The position numbers and the translations under genes are program-made. Positions 34,696 through 43,301 of a DNA stretch of 64,000 nucleotides are shown here, piece after piece; position 1 is the stretch's first letter, and each line of letters starts with the position of its first letter. The notes below the pieces were generated by a model. That model searched no databases, had not been told where the DNA came from, and saw only the letters and a list, made by a program, of their open reading frames with translations. The stretch is taken from assembly GCF_019704555.1 (NCBI RefSeq), contig NZ_AP024745.1, positions 9,556,501 through 9,620,500 of the forward strand, read 5' to 3'. This stretch comes from Actinoplanes sp. L3-i22. Its GTDB lineage: Bacteria > Actinomycetota > Actinomycetes > Mycobacteriales > Micromonosporaceae.

Positions 34696-35519
34696 GTGGA
34701 TCGCATCACCTTCGCCGAGCGGTTCGCGGCGGCCGCCGCCCGCGCCCGTGCGCTGGCCGGTTCAGCCTCTATCTGCGCGCCGAGTGCCAGGACGCCGACG
34801 ATCTGGCCCAGCTCGTCCGGAACGCCGACCGGGTCTGGTCGCTCGACCTGCACACCCCGCTGGACGAGGTGCCCGCCCTGCCGAACGCCGAGATCCTCGA
34901 GCATCCGGCCTCGACCTGGGCGGACTACCGCCGCTTTCCCCGGCTGCGGCACCTGCGGCTGCACCTGAGCGGGGCCGGCGACTTCCGGCTGGGCGGCCCG
35001 CCGCTCACCGAGCTGCGCAGCCTGAAGATCACCGGGTTGCCCGGCCGGCCGTGGGGTCAGGCCGCGCTGCCGCCGAACGCCGAGGAGCTCGATCTCCACG
35101 GCGCCGGGGAGCTGTGGCTGGCGGACACGTGGCCGGCCGGGCTCCGGCGGCTGACCCTGTGGGGCGACGTGGTCGCCGGGCCCGCGCGCCTGCCCGCCCG
35201 CCTCGACTCGCTGGCCCTGCACGGCGGCGACCACAGCGCACTGCTGGCCGGGGTACGGGAGCTGGGCTCACTGACGATGCGCGGAACCCCGGTCACCGAC
35301 GAGGTGCTGCCGGCGCTCGGCCGTTTCGCGCTGACCCATCTCGACGTGGTCGGCACCCGGATCACGCCGGCGGCCCTGGCCCGGTTCCGGGCGGCGCACC
35401 CCGCCGTCGGCGTCCTGCCCCGGGTGCCGGGGACGACGCCGGAGTTCACCGACCCGGCTTACGCGGAGGCGGCGATAGAGCTGCGGGAAAAACGCCGGGC
35501 GGAAGATACCCACGAGTAG
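34696..35519 (+). pseudogene. Leucine-rich-repeat protein gene with a frameshift
   Basis: A 5' reading from GTG 34696 (VDRITFAERFAAAAARARALAG) runs out of sense at ~34760, while an open frame two bases on continues as RFSLYLRAECQDADDLAQL, DRVWSLDLHTPLDEV and LRR strands (LRHLRLHLSG, LRSLKITGL, LRRLTLWGD, LTHLDVVGTRITP) to TAG 35517-35519. Adding one G in the GG at 34759-34760 would join them as ALAGFSLYLR. So this is either a real single-base deletion or a sequencing error. A TAGATT box 7 nt before the GTG supports that start. The stretch from GTG 34869 could still be translated alone (216 residues). Confidence 0.65.
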
Positions 35520-35545
35520 CCACGGACCGGTAATGTTCCGCGATC

Positions 35546-36103
35546 GTGAGTGACAATTCCCCGGAGACGCCTGAGCCCGCCGAAACGCAGCCCGAGCCGG
35601 TCGAGAAGCCGGTCTCCTCGCGGTTCGCGGTGGAGAAGCCCGCGCCGAAGCCGAAGTCGCGGCGGCTGTCGCTGGTGGTGGCCGTCGTGGTCGCGCTGCT
35701 GGTCGGGGCCGGTGTCGCGGCCGGTGGGCTCTACCAGTCCGGCTGGCGGCGGATCCCCGAGGAGAAATACACCATGGTGGTGATCCTCAAGGACGGCACC
35801 ACCCAGCCGCAGAAGGACGCGATCCAGAAGGTGCTGGAGACGCTGCCCGGCCACAGCGCGGTCCGCCTGGTCGGCAAGGCCGACGCGTTCGCCGAGGCGA
35901 AGGTCGCGTACGCGTCGAATCCGGAGGCGCTGGCCGGCCTCAAGGAGGAGAACATGCCGGAGTCGTTCCGGCTGACCGTCGTTGAGCGCAGCTTCGACTG
36001 CACGCCGCTCAAGCCGCTCGGCGGGAACCCGGTGATCTCGAAGATGTCGGTGGTCAAGCCCTACGGCAGCGCGAGCGACCCGGGCGCCGACATCCTCTGC
36101 TGA
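35546..36103 (+). CDS. Single-pass protein with FtsX-ectodomain-like domain
   Basis: 185 residues: Pro/Glu-rich cytoplasmic start (~45), one membrane span (LSLVVAVVVALLVGAGVAAG), and an outer domain with MVVILKDGTTQPQKDAIQKVL, SAVRLVGKADAFAEAK and NMPESFRLTVV, the pattern of the FtsX extracellular domain that activates peptidoglycan hydrolases. The four-span permease and FtsE are absent. Two Cys (FDCTPL and the very last residue) could form a disulfide. It might act as a stand-alone regulator of a cell-wall hydrolase. GTG start; TAATGT 9 nt upstream. Confidence 0.75.
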   Translation: MSDNSPETPEPAETQPEPVEKPVSSRFAVEKPAPKPKSRRLSLVVAVVVALLVGAGVAAGGLYQSGWRRIPEEKYTMVVILKDGTTQPQKDAIQKVLETLPGHSAVRLVGKADAFAEAKVAYASNPEALAGLKEENMPESFRLTVVERSFDCTPLKPLGGNPVISKMSVVKPYGSASDPGADILC

Positions 36104-36110
36104 CGACGAC

Positions 36111-36135
36111 CGGCGGGCCCGGGGTGGGCCCGCCG
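36111..36135. terminator. Bidirectional terminator
   Basis: CGGCGGGCCC-GGGGT-GGGCCCGCCG, perfect 10-bp stem between two convergent genes, 7 bp after one stop and 10 bp after the other. Confidence 0.75.
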
Positions 36136-36145
36136 ACCAGGCACG

Positions 36146-36895
36146 TCAGACCTCGACCTCGTCGCCGACCGCCTTGAACAGGGCCGCGACCTCGGCGTTG
36201 GCCAGGTGCCGGAAACCGCCGGGGCGCAGGTCGCCGAGGCGGATCGGGCCCACCGACGTACGGATCAGGCGGGTCACCGGGTGGCCGACCTCGTCCATCA
36301 TCCGCCGGACGATGTGCTTGCGGCCCTCGTGCAGGGTGATCTCCACCTGCGCGGTCTTGCCGATCGCGTCGACCAGGCGGAACGAGTCCACCTTCGCCGG
36401 GCCGTCGTCGAGCATGACGCCGCTCTGCAGGGCGCGGCCGACCGTGCGGGGCAGCGGCCCGACCACCTCGGCCAGGTACGTCTTGCTGACCCCGAACGAC
36501 GGGTGCATCAGCTTGTGCGCGAGCGTGCCGTCGTTGGTGAGCAGCAGCAGCCCCTCCGAGTCGGCGTCGAGCCGGCCCACGTGGAACAGCCGCTGCTCGA
36601 AGTTGACCTGCAGGAAGTCGGCGAGCTCGGAGCGGCCCTTCTCGTCGTCGAGGCTGGAGACGACGCCGCGCGGCTTGTTCAGCGCGACGTAGACCAGCTT
36701 GGTGTTGGTGATCACCCGCGCCCCGTCGACGTAGATCTCCGCGGTGGCCGGGTCGACCTTGTCGCCGAGCTTGGCGACCCGGCCGTTGACCGTGACGCGC
36801 CGCTTGAAGATCAGGTCTTCACAGGCGCGCCGGGATCCAACACCGGCCGAGGCCAGGACTTTCTGAAGGCGTTCGGCGGTGTCAGCCTGAGGCAT
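36146..36895 (-). CDS. rluB: RsuA/RluB-type 23S rRNA pseudouridine synthase
   Basis: 249 residues. N-terminal S4 RNA-binding domain (LQKVLASAGVGSRRACEDLI) and the catalytic domain with Asp in VGRLDADSEGLLLLTND, KTYLAEV and GRKHIVRRM. Isomerises a uridine in the large-subunit rRNA; position inferred from the family. ATG 36895 overlaps the scpB 3' end by 14 bp, keeping the scpA-scpB-rluB operon order known in actinobacteria. Confidence 0.93.
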   Translation of the reverse strand: MPQADTAERLQKVLASAGVGSRRACEDLIFKRRVTVNGRVAKLGDKVDPATAEIYVDGARVITNTKLVYVALNKPRGVVSSLDDEKGRSELADFLQVNFEQRLFHVGRLDADSEGLLLLTNDGTLAHKLMHPSFGVSKTYLAEVVGPLPRTVGRALQSGVMLDDGPAKVDSFRLVDAIGKTAQVEITLHEGRKHIVRRMMDEVGHPVTRLIRTSVGPIRLGDLRPGGFRHLANAEVAALFKAVGDEVEV

Positions 36896-37874
36896 CGAGC
36901 ACTTCTTCCACATCGTCGGGCAGGAATGGAGCGAGGGGCGGCAACTGATCGACCGAGTTCAGGCCGAGCTTCTCCAGGAACAGAGCGGTGGTCCGGTACA
37001 GATATGCCCCGGTTTCCGGCTCGGTGCCGACTTCTTCGATCAGGCCACGAGTGACCAGCGTACGCATGACACCGTCACAGTTCACACCGCGGATGGCCGA
37101 GATACGCGACCTGGTTACCGGCTGCTTGTAGGCGACCACGGCGAGTGTCTCCAGGGCAGCCTGGGTGAGCCGGGTGGACTGTCCGTCGAGAACGAACCGT
37201 TCGACGTACGTCGCGTACTCCGGCCGGGTGTACAACCGCCAGCCGCCGGCCGCCCGGCGCAGGTCGAAGCCGTGCCCGGCGGCGGTGTAGCGCGCCGAGA
37301 TGTCGTCCAGCGCCCGGGCGACGCGCTCGACCGGCTGCTCCAGGACCTCGGCGAGCTTCAGCTCGTTGGTCGGCTCGTCGACCACGAGCAGGATCGCTTC
37401 CAGGGCGGCGGCCAACTCAGGACCATCCAGAACCTTCTCTTCGGTACGGCCGTCGTCCTCGCCACCGCGTGGGCCCGTGGCCTGGGCCGGGATCTCGGCC
37501 GCGACCGGCGTGATCTCGGCGACAGGCTCACTCGCCAGCCGCGCGGCGGTGTCGTGGAAGCCGGCCAGGTAGCCGGTGACCTCGGCCTCGGGACGCGCGG
37601 GCTCGTCCACCGGCGCGGGCTCGTCGGGCGCGTCCTCGGCGGGCGCTTCCTCGGCGGCCTCCTCGATCGAGTCGGGCAGCGGCACCTCCGGCTCCGGCTC
37701 GTCGTCCGCCGGCAACTCCTGCGGGGCGTCGACAGCCTCCGGCACGGTCTCCTCGGCCGCCGTCTCCTCGGCCTCCTCCTGGAAGTCGCGGTCCAGTTCG
37801 TCGCGGTTGCGCTCCCACGGCGGCACCCACGCGCCCATCTGCGCGGCCAGGGAATCCTGACGCTCGTCGCTCAC
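36882..37874 (-). CDS. scpB: Segregation and condensation protein ScpB
   Basis: 330 residues, long for ScpB (~200): the first ~145 residues are an acidic, Pro/Glu/Ala-rich disordered extension. The C-terminal part has the two winged helices (ELAAALEAILLVVDEP, LTQAALETLAVVAYKQPVTRSRI, RGLIEEVG). Works with ScpA and SMC in chromosome compaction. ATG overlaps the scpA stop (ATGA 37871-37874). Confidence 0.95.
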   Translation of the reverse strand: MSDERQDSLAAQMGAWVPPWERNRDELDRDFQEEAEETAAEETVPEAVDAPQELPADDEPEPEVPLPDSIEEAAEEAPAEDAPDEPAPVDEPARPEAEVTGYLAGFHDTAARLASEPVAEITPVAAEIPAQATGPRGGEDDGRTEEKVLDGPELAAALEAILLVVDEPTNELKLAEVLEQPVERVARALDDISARYTAAGHGFDLRRAAGGWRLYTRPEYATYVERFVLDGQSTRLTQAALETLAVVAYKQPVTRSRISAIRGVNCDGVMRTLVTRGLIEEVGTEPETGAYLYRTTALFLEKLGLNSVDQLPPLAPFLPDDVEEVLDASG

Positions 37875-38953
37875 TGCTGCTTCTCCTCCAGGGCCGCCTC
37901 GTCGCCCTCGTCAAGATCGTCATCCAGTACGGCCGAGTCAAGCTCGCCCGCAGGCGTTTCGTCCGAACCGGTACCGATATCGGGGTCGTCGTCGGATCCG
38001 GTGCCCTCCGGACGGTCCGACCTACCGGTGATCTTCTCCGGGTCGCCCTCGTAGTCGTCGACGGACAGCTCGGCCTCCTGGTCACCGCCGATCCAGCGAA
38101 CGGTCAGCTCGTCCAGCGACACCGGCTGCTCGAAGTCGATCAGGTCCTGCCGGTACAGCTCGAGCAGCGCGAGGAACCGGGCCACCACCTCGAGCAGGCT
38201 GTCACAGTCGGCCACCAGCAGGCTGAACGTGGCCACCCCGATCCGCCGCAGCCGGTCCCGCAGCATCTCCGCGTGCTCGCGGACGCTGACCCGCACCTGG
38301 TGGATGTGCGCGATCGAGACCTGCGGCGGGCCGGGTTTCGGGGTGAACTGCTTGAGCGCCAGCTTGAACAGCCGGGCCGGGCCGATGCCGAGCACCAGCT
38401 CGGGCAGCGCCTCCGCGTACTGCGCCTCCAGGGTGACCATTCGCGGCCAGCGACGCGCGCCGATCCCCTCCAGCTCGGAGAGGTGCGCGGCGGCCTCCTT
38501 GTACGCCTTGTACTGCAACAGCCGGGCGAAGAGCAGGTCCCGCGCCTCCAGCAGCGCCAGGTCCTCCTCGTCCTCCACCTCGGCCGACGGCAGCAGCCGG
38601 GCCGCCTTCAGGTCCAGCAACGTGGCCGCGACCAGCAGGAACTCGCTGGTCTCGTCGAGGTCCCAGTCGTCGCCCATGGCCCGGATGTACGAGATGAACT
38701 CGTCGGTCACCACGTGCAGCGCGACCTCGGTGACGTCCAGCTTGTGCTTGCCGATCAGCTGCAGCAGCAGGTCGAACGGGCCCTCGAAGTTGTGCAGCTT
38801 GACCGTGAACTTTCCGGAATCCGCCTCCGCCACGGCGACCGCCGCCGCATCATCGGAGGCGGCGGACAGCGTGTCGGGCGCCGGATCGGGCGGCAGCTCG
38901 TCGGCAGACACCGGCTGGGCAGGCTCTTCAAGCACGTGCCGACCGTAGACCAT
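37871..38953 (-). CDS. scpA: Segregation and condensation protein ScpA (kleisin)
   Basis: About 360 residues. N-terminal kleisin domain that binds SMC (FTVKLHNFEGPFDLLLQLIGKHKLDVTEV, split here for brevity), a helical middle, and a C-terminal winged helix (VATFSLLVADCDSLLEVVARFLALLEL). Both ends carry acidic low-complexity extensions; the last ~70 residues are almost all Asp/Glu/Gly/Ser. ATG 38953 or GTG 38980 could be the start; the latter has GGTAGGG upstream. Confidence 0.95.
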   Translation of the reverse strand: MVYGRHVLEEPAQPVSADELPPDPAPDTLSAASDDAAAVAVAEADSGKFTVKLHNFEGPFDLLLQLIGKHKLDVTEVALHVVTDEFISYIRAMGDDWDLDETSEFLLVAATLLDLKAARLLPSAEVEDEEDLALLEARDLLFARLLQYKAYKEAAAHLSELEGIGARRWPRMVTLEAQYAEALPELVLGIGPARLFKLALKQFTPKPGPPQVSIAHIHQVRVSVREHAEMLRDRLRRIGVATFSLLVADCDSLLEVVARFLALLELYRQDLIDFEQPVSLDELTVRWIGGDQEAELSVDDYEGDPEKITGRSDRPEGTGSDDDPDIGTGSDETPAGELDSAVLDDDLDEGDEAALEEKQQ

Positions 38954-39046
38954 GGCTGTGTCAACGCGCTCCGGGCTCACGCCCTACCAACGTCACAAGT
39001 GACGCACGGAAACGCTGTTCCGGCAGATGAACGGGGTAAAGCAGGC

Positions 39047-39075
39047 GGGCCGCCGCGCAGGTCGCGCGACGGCCC
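39047..39075 (-). terminator. Terminator of the 39086 gene
   Basis: On the minus strand, GGGCCGTCGCGC-loop-GCGCGGCGGCCC: 12 pairs with one G-U, starting 11 bp after the stop. Confidence 0.65.
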
Positions 39076-39085
39076 GGAGCGGTTC

Positions 39086-40063
39086 TCAACTGATCGGCGG
39101 GTCGGCGCCCTCGGACGGCGCCGGATGCGGCCGCGGCTTGTGCACCTCGACCGGAGCCGGCGTCGGCGTCGGCGCCGCGTAAGGATCAGGACCCGGCGCC
39201 GGCGGCGCCACATAAACGGGCGGGGCAGACGCCGGGGCCGCGGCGGGATGCGGCGGGTAGGCCGATTCGGCCCGGGCGCGCAGGTCCCGCACCGGCACCT
39301 CGGCGCCGAACGCCGGCCCGGGCGCCACCATCACCCCCTGCGCCGCCACCTCAGCCCCCTCCCGGACCGCGGCGTGCACGGCCTCCCGCAGTGCCCGGGC
39401 CCGCTCGGCCCGCAGCATCCGCTCGACCGGCCCGGTGCGCCCGGACATCCCGCCGACCAGGTCCCGCAGGAAGCGCCCGAGCAGCGCCGCCCCGCGCCGG
39501 CTCCGGGACATGGTCCAGCCCAGGTAGAGGCTGCTGCCGTACGGAAAGAGGGAAATGAAGATCTGGCAGTGGTGATCCGTGATCACCAAGCGGTTGTTGA
39601 GCACCTCCGGGGGCAGCAGGTCACTGCGCACCCGGACCGCGTCGGCCGCCACCGGGATCCCCCGCCGGCGCAGCGTCGCGTAGATCGCCGCGTACGCCGA
39701 GTCCGCGCTCTGCCACCGCTCCTCGATCAGCGTCCGCCACTCGCCGAGCGGCTCGTCGACCCGGGCCGAGAGCAGCACCAGCCAGAAGACGATGAAGCTG
39801 AGCAGCGACCCGATCGCGAGCACCTCGTCCCCGGGCGTGCTGTCGCCGAACGCGTTCGGCTCGGACACCGCGAAGACGAACAGCGCCAGGAACGCGAACG
39901 CCGCCCAGATGATCAGCGCCGGGACGGCCGCCGACAGCCAGAGCCGGAGCAGGGTTCCGGCCGGAACCGAGTCGTCCGGCCCGGTCTCTGCCCGGGTGTG
40001 CCGCAGGCCCTGCATCCGGTACGCGACATCGCCGTTGCCGGGGCCGAGAGCGGACATGGTCAT
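39086..40063 (-). CDS. Two-span membrane protein with Pro-rich tail
   Basis: 325 residues. Two membrane helices at ~45-68 and ~82-102 (LLRLWLSAAVPALIIWAAF, VLAIGSLLSFIVFWLVLLS), then a soluble domain (~105-240: IYATLRRRGIP..., RLVITDHHCQIFISLFPYG, SSLYLGWTMSRSRRG) and a Pro/Ala-rich disordered end. No known family. It lies 32 bp downstream of the zinc-ribbon protein gene on the same strand and is probably co-transcribed with it. Confidence 0.75.
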   Translation of the reverse strand: MTMSALGPGNGDVAYRMQGLRHTRAETGPDDSVPAGTLLRLWLSAAVPALIIWAAFAFLALFVFAVSEPNAFGDSTPGDEVLAIGSLLSFIVFWLVLLSARVDEPLGEWRTLIEERWQSADSAYAAIYATLRRRGIPVAADAVRVRSDLLPPEVLNNRLVITDHHCQIFISLFPYGSSLYLGWTMSRSRRGAALLGRFLRDLVGGMSGRTGPVERMLRAERARALREAVHAAVREGAEVAAQGVMVAPGPAFGAEVPVRDLRARAESAYPPHPAAAPASAPPVYVAPPAPGPDPYAAPTPTPAPVEVHKPRPHPAPSEGADPPIS

Positions 40064-40095
40064 GAGTCCTCACTTCCCAATCGATTCGGGGCGGG

Positions 40096-41283
40096 TCAGA
40101 TCAGGGACACCTGAATCCCGGTCGGCGTCGCCTGCGCGGTGCCGTTGAGCCGGAACGCGGTGTCGCCGCTCTGCGCCTTCTTCGCCCCGCTGAAGTCGGT
40201 GTAGGTGGCGCTCCAATGCACCTTCCCGGTGCCGTCGTCGACCAGCTGCACCGCGGCGCCGCCGAACCACATGATGCTGTCGGTCCGGACGTCGACCTGC
40301 GGATACGTGGCGACCGACCAGGTCACGGCGACGTTCGTGCCGGGCACGCCGAGGCCGAACGGACACCCGCCCGGCTGCGCCAGCGGGCTCCGGGCGCACG
40401 TGTCCAGGGCGGTCCGCACCTGCCCCCGGATGTTCTCCCTGGCGCCGCCGGCCAGCTCCGGCACACCGAACCGCAGCGGCGCCACGTAGTCGACGACGCC
40501 GTTGGCCTGCGCGACCGCGGTCGCCCGGCTCTCCGCCAGCAGGGTGTTGCCGGCCGCGACCGCCTCGTAGGAGCCGGGGAACGCCACGGTGACCCGCTCG
40601 GCGGTGCCCAGGCCGATCCCGTTCACGGTGACCGCGCGCCCGCGCTGGCCGTCGACGCCGAGCACCACGAACGGCAGCCGCAGCCGCCACTCGCCGCTCT
40701 CCTCGACCGCCACCAGCTCCTGCGCGACGGTCTGGCCGCCGGCCCGGTAGACCACCCGGACCGAGCGGGCCGCGGTGCCGAACTGGCCGCCGGCCGCCAT
40801 GTCGTCACCCACCTCGACGTCCCGCGGGCGGACCCGGTCGGCGTCCAGGGCCGCGTCGCTGAGCAGCGGATACTGCCCGGTGTCGAGCTGGCTGCCGGAG
40901 GCGACCCAGCGCAGCGCGGCCGGGGCGTCACCGTCGGCGAGCGCGTCGAAATACCGCTCGGCGGCCCCGCGCGGGCTGTCCCCCGGCCGCGCGGCCACCA
41001 TCGTCACCAGGCCGCCCACCGTCAGCAGAACACCGACAAGACCAAAAACCAGAAGACCTTTGCGCCGTACGGCGGAAGCCCCCGCCCCGAGGCCCGGAAC
41101 CGCCCCCGGATCCGGCGGCCCGGACGCGACCTCCACCAGCGGCGCGGACGCTGGCTCCGTCGGCGGCACAGACGTGGCCGGCACCGGCGGGCCGGCGGTG
41201 ACCACCGGCGCGGCGCAGTAGCCGCACCACCGCTGGTCGCCCGGCACGTCTCCCCCACAGCGGAAGCAGAGCGTCTTCTCCAT
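40096..41283 (-). CDS. Zinc-ribbon, membrane-anchored NTF2-like protein
   Basis: 395 residues from ATG 41283 (GGGAG 7-8 nt upstream). N-terminal zinc ribbon CFRCGGDVPGDQRWCGYC, Pro/Ala linker, one membrane span near residues 75-97, and an outer region with RGAAERYFDALADGDAPAAL (DUF4878/NTF2-like start) and two beta-rich halves. Such proteins are common and uncharacterised in actinobacteria, with the ribbon in the cytoplasm and the sensor-like domains outside. Role unknown. Confidence 0.8.
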   Translation of the reverse strand: MEKTLCFRCGGDVPGDQRWCGYCAAPVVTAGPPVPATSVPPTEPASAPLVEVASGPPDPGAVPGLGAGASAVRRKGLLVFGLVGVLLTVGGLVTMVAARPGDSPRGAAERYFDALADGDAPAALRWVASGSQLDTGQYPLLSDAALDADRVRPRDVEVGDDMAAGGQFGTAARSVRVVYRAGGQTVAQELVAVEESGEWRLRLPFVVLGVDGQRGRAVTVNGIGLGTAERVTVAFPGSYEAVAAGNTLLAESRATAVAQANGVVDYVAPLRFGVPELAGGARENIRGQVRTALDTCARSPLAQPGGCPFGLGVPGTNVAVTWSVATYPQVDVRTDSIMWFGGAAVQLVDDGTGKVHWSATYTDFSGAKKAQSGDTAFRLNGTAQATPTGIQVSLI

Positions 41284-41390
41284 ATCCGCATCTCCCGGGA
41301 CGATCACCGTAAGTCACCGGAACGCTACCCGAATCCCCCGTTACCGGTCAGCCGGTTCGACATCGGTCAGCCGTGCGAGCAGCCGCTTCC

Positions 41391-41396
41391 TAGACT
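41391..41396 (+). promoter_or_regulatory. -10 box of a leaderless promoter
   Basis: TAGACT with 7 nt to the ATG of the GlxA-family regulator at 41404. Confidence 0.5.
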
Positions 41397-41403
41397 GGCC
41401 GGC

Positions 41404-42426
41404 ATGACCGAGCGGGTGTTCGTCGTCGTCGCCTACGACGGGGCGGAGCTGCTCGACATCGCCTGCGTCACGTCGGCGCTGGACATCGCGAACCGGATCG
41501 GCGCCGACCCGCCGTACCGGACCGTCCTGGCCACGCTCGGGCGGCGGCCGATCGCCTGCGACTCCGGGCTGCGGCTGGAGGCCGGCGCCGAGCTCGAACG
41601 GGTCAACGAGCGGCTGGACACGCTGCTGGTCACCGGCGGGAACGGGCACGAGCGGGCGGCGGCCAGCCGGCACCTGATCGGGCACGTGCGGCGGCTAGCC
41701 CCGCTGGCCCGCCGGGTCGCGTCGGTCTGCACCGGCTCGACCGTGCTGGCCGAGGCCGGGCTGCTCGACGGGCGCCGCGCCACCACCCACTGGAGATACG
41801 CGGCCACGCTGGCCGGCCGCTACCCCGAGGTGCTCGTCGACGCGGAGCCGGTGTGGATCCGGGACGGTCACGTGACCACCTCCGGGGGCGTGACCAGCGC
41901 GCTCGACCTGGCGCTCGCGTTCATCGAGGAGGACAACGGGCCGGCGGTCTCCCGCGGGGTGGCCCTGGGCACGGTCGCCTACCTGCAGCGGCCCGGCGGG
42001 CAGGCGCAGATCAGCATGTTCCTGGCCCGGCGCGGGGCCGACGACTTCGTGGTGCGCCGGGCCACCGACCACATCGCCGGGCACCTCACCGACGACCTGA
42101 CCACGGGTGCGCTGGCCCACCGGTTCGGGGTCAGCGAGCGGCACCTGGCCCGGCTGTTCCATACGTATGTGCAGCTCACGCCCGCTCAGTACGTGCGCCG
42201 GGCGCGCACCGAGGCGGCCGCGCACCTGCTCACCGCGACCCCGCTGCCGCTGTCCGCGGTCGCCCGGCGCTGCGGTTTCGGCTCGACGGAGTCGCTGCGG
42301 CAGGCCTTCCAGGACCGCTACGACATGCCCCCGTCGCGGTACCGGTCCGCGCGCGGCGCCGATCCCAGGGATCCGGCACGGCTGCCCACGATTCCGGACC
42401 CGTCGGCGGCCGGGAGCGGCGGCTGA
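41404..42426 (+). CDS. GlxA-family transcriptional regulator (DJ-1/PfpI + AraC HTH)
   Basis: 340 residues. N-terminal DJ-1/PfpI-like domain (~1-195) with the nucleophile-elbow Cys in ASVCTGSTVLAEAG; C-terminal AraC-type double HTH (~215-315: LTTGALAHRFGVSERHLARLF, LSAVARRCGFGSTESLRQAF). This class senses small metabolites through the DJ-1 part. Its neighbour 26 bp downstream encodes a DJ-1-type enzyme and may be its target. Confidence 0.92.
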   Translation: MTERVFVVVAYDGAELLDIACVTSALDIANRIGADPPYRTVLATLGRRPIACDSGLRLEAGAELERVNERLDTLLVTGGNGHERAAASRHLIGHVRRLAPLARRVASVCTGSTVLAEAGLLDGRRATTHWRYAATLAGRYPEVLVDAEPVWIRDGHVTTSGGVTSALDLALAFIEEDNGPAVSRGVALGTVAYLQRPGGQAQISMFLARRGADDFVVRRATDHIAGHLTDDLTTGALAHRFGVSERHLARLFHTYVQLTPAQYVRRARTEAAAHLLTATPLPLSAVARRCGFGSTESLRQAFQDRYDMPPSRYRSARGADPRDPARLPTIPDPSAAGSGG

Positions 42427-42452
42427 GCGCCGGCCCGGCCAGCATCGGCGGT

Positions 42453-43154
42453 ATGCAGATCGCCATCGTGCTCTATCCCGGCATGACCGCCCTGGACGCC
42501 ATCGGCCCGTACGAGATCCTGCGCTTCCTGCCGGACGCCGAGCTCCGCTTCGTCGGCGCGGAGCCGGGACCGCTGATGACCGACAGCAACGTGCTGGTCC
42601 TCGGCGTCACCCACAGCTTCGACGAGACGCCGAGCCCGGATCTGGTGCTGGTCCCCGGCTCCGGGCCGAACACCGCCACCGCGATGGCCGACCGGCAGCT
42701 GATCGCCTGGCTGCAGCGGGTGCACCCGACCACCACCTGGACCACCTCGGTCTGCTCCGGCGCGCTGATCCTGGCCGCGGCCGGCCTGCTCGACGGCAAG
42801 CCGGCGACCACGCACTGGCTGGCACAGGGCGCGCTCAAGGCGTTCGGCGCCGAGGCCCGCCGCGACGAGCGGATCGTCCGGGCCGGCCGGATCGTCACGG
42901 CCGCCGGTGTCTCCGCCGGGCTGGACCTGGCGCTGTGGCTGACCGGCGAGATCGCCGGGCGCGACCACGCCGAGACCATCCAGCTCTACATCGAGTACGA
43001 CCCGCGGCCGCCGTTCGACGCCGGCCACCCCACGAAGGCCCGTAGGGAGATCTTCGACCGCGCCGACAAGCTGGGCCGCGCCATCTCGATGTCCCCCGGC
43101 GAGTTCAAGGCCGTCGCCACGGTCGCCTGGCGCCGACTCCTCCAAAAGCAGTGA
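42453..43154 (+). CDS. DJ-1/PfpI family protein (isonitrile hydratase-like)
   Basis: 233 residues. MQIAIVLYPGMTALDAIGPYE start and the nucleophile Cys in TTSVCSGALILAAAGLLDG; ATTHWLAQG and VSAGLDLALWL follow the pattern of cyclohexyl-isocyanide hydratase-like proteins that convert isonitriles to N-formamides. The substrate is not certain. Likely co-transcribed with the GlxA-family regulator. Confidence 0.88.
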   Translation: MQIAIVLYPGMTALDAIGPYEILRFLPDAELRFVGAEPGPLMTDSNVLVLGVTHSFDETPSPDLVLVPGSGPNTATAMADRQLIAWLQRVHPTTTWTTSVCSGALILAAAGLLDGKPATTHWLAQGALKAFGAEARRDERIVRAGRIVTAAGVSAGLDLALWLTGEIAGRDHAETIQLYIEYDPRPPFDAGHPTKARREIFDRADKLGRAISMSPGEFKAVATVAWRRLLQKQ

Positions 43155-43171
43155 TCTTGGAACCGCAACCA

Positions 43172-43248
43172 CCCGCGGACGTCGCCCTTTCGGCCTGAGC
43201 GTTCAGGGCGCGCCAGCGCCCTGCTCAGGTCGGAAGGGTCCCCGCGGG
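43172..43248. repeat. Nested palindromic element between convergent genes
   Basis: Four stacked stems fold into one long hairpin: CCCGCGG (43172-43178) with 43242-43248; CCCTTTCG (43185-43192) with CGGAAGGG (43231-43238, one G-U); CCTGAGC (43194-43200) with 43223-43229; AGGGCGC (43205-43211) with 43216-43222, loop GCCA. It is 29 of 30 pairs with short bulges. It may be a terminator, a REP/MITE-like repeat or a structured RNA. Confidence 0.7.
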
Positions 43249-43301
43249 AGCGACGATCAGTTATTGGCCGCAGCGTAGGCAAAAAAGATCTTGAAGTTGG
43301 G

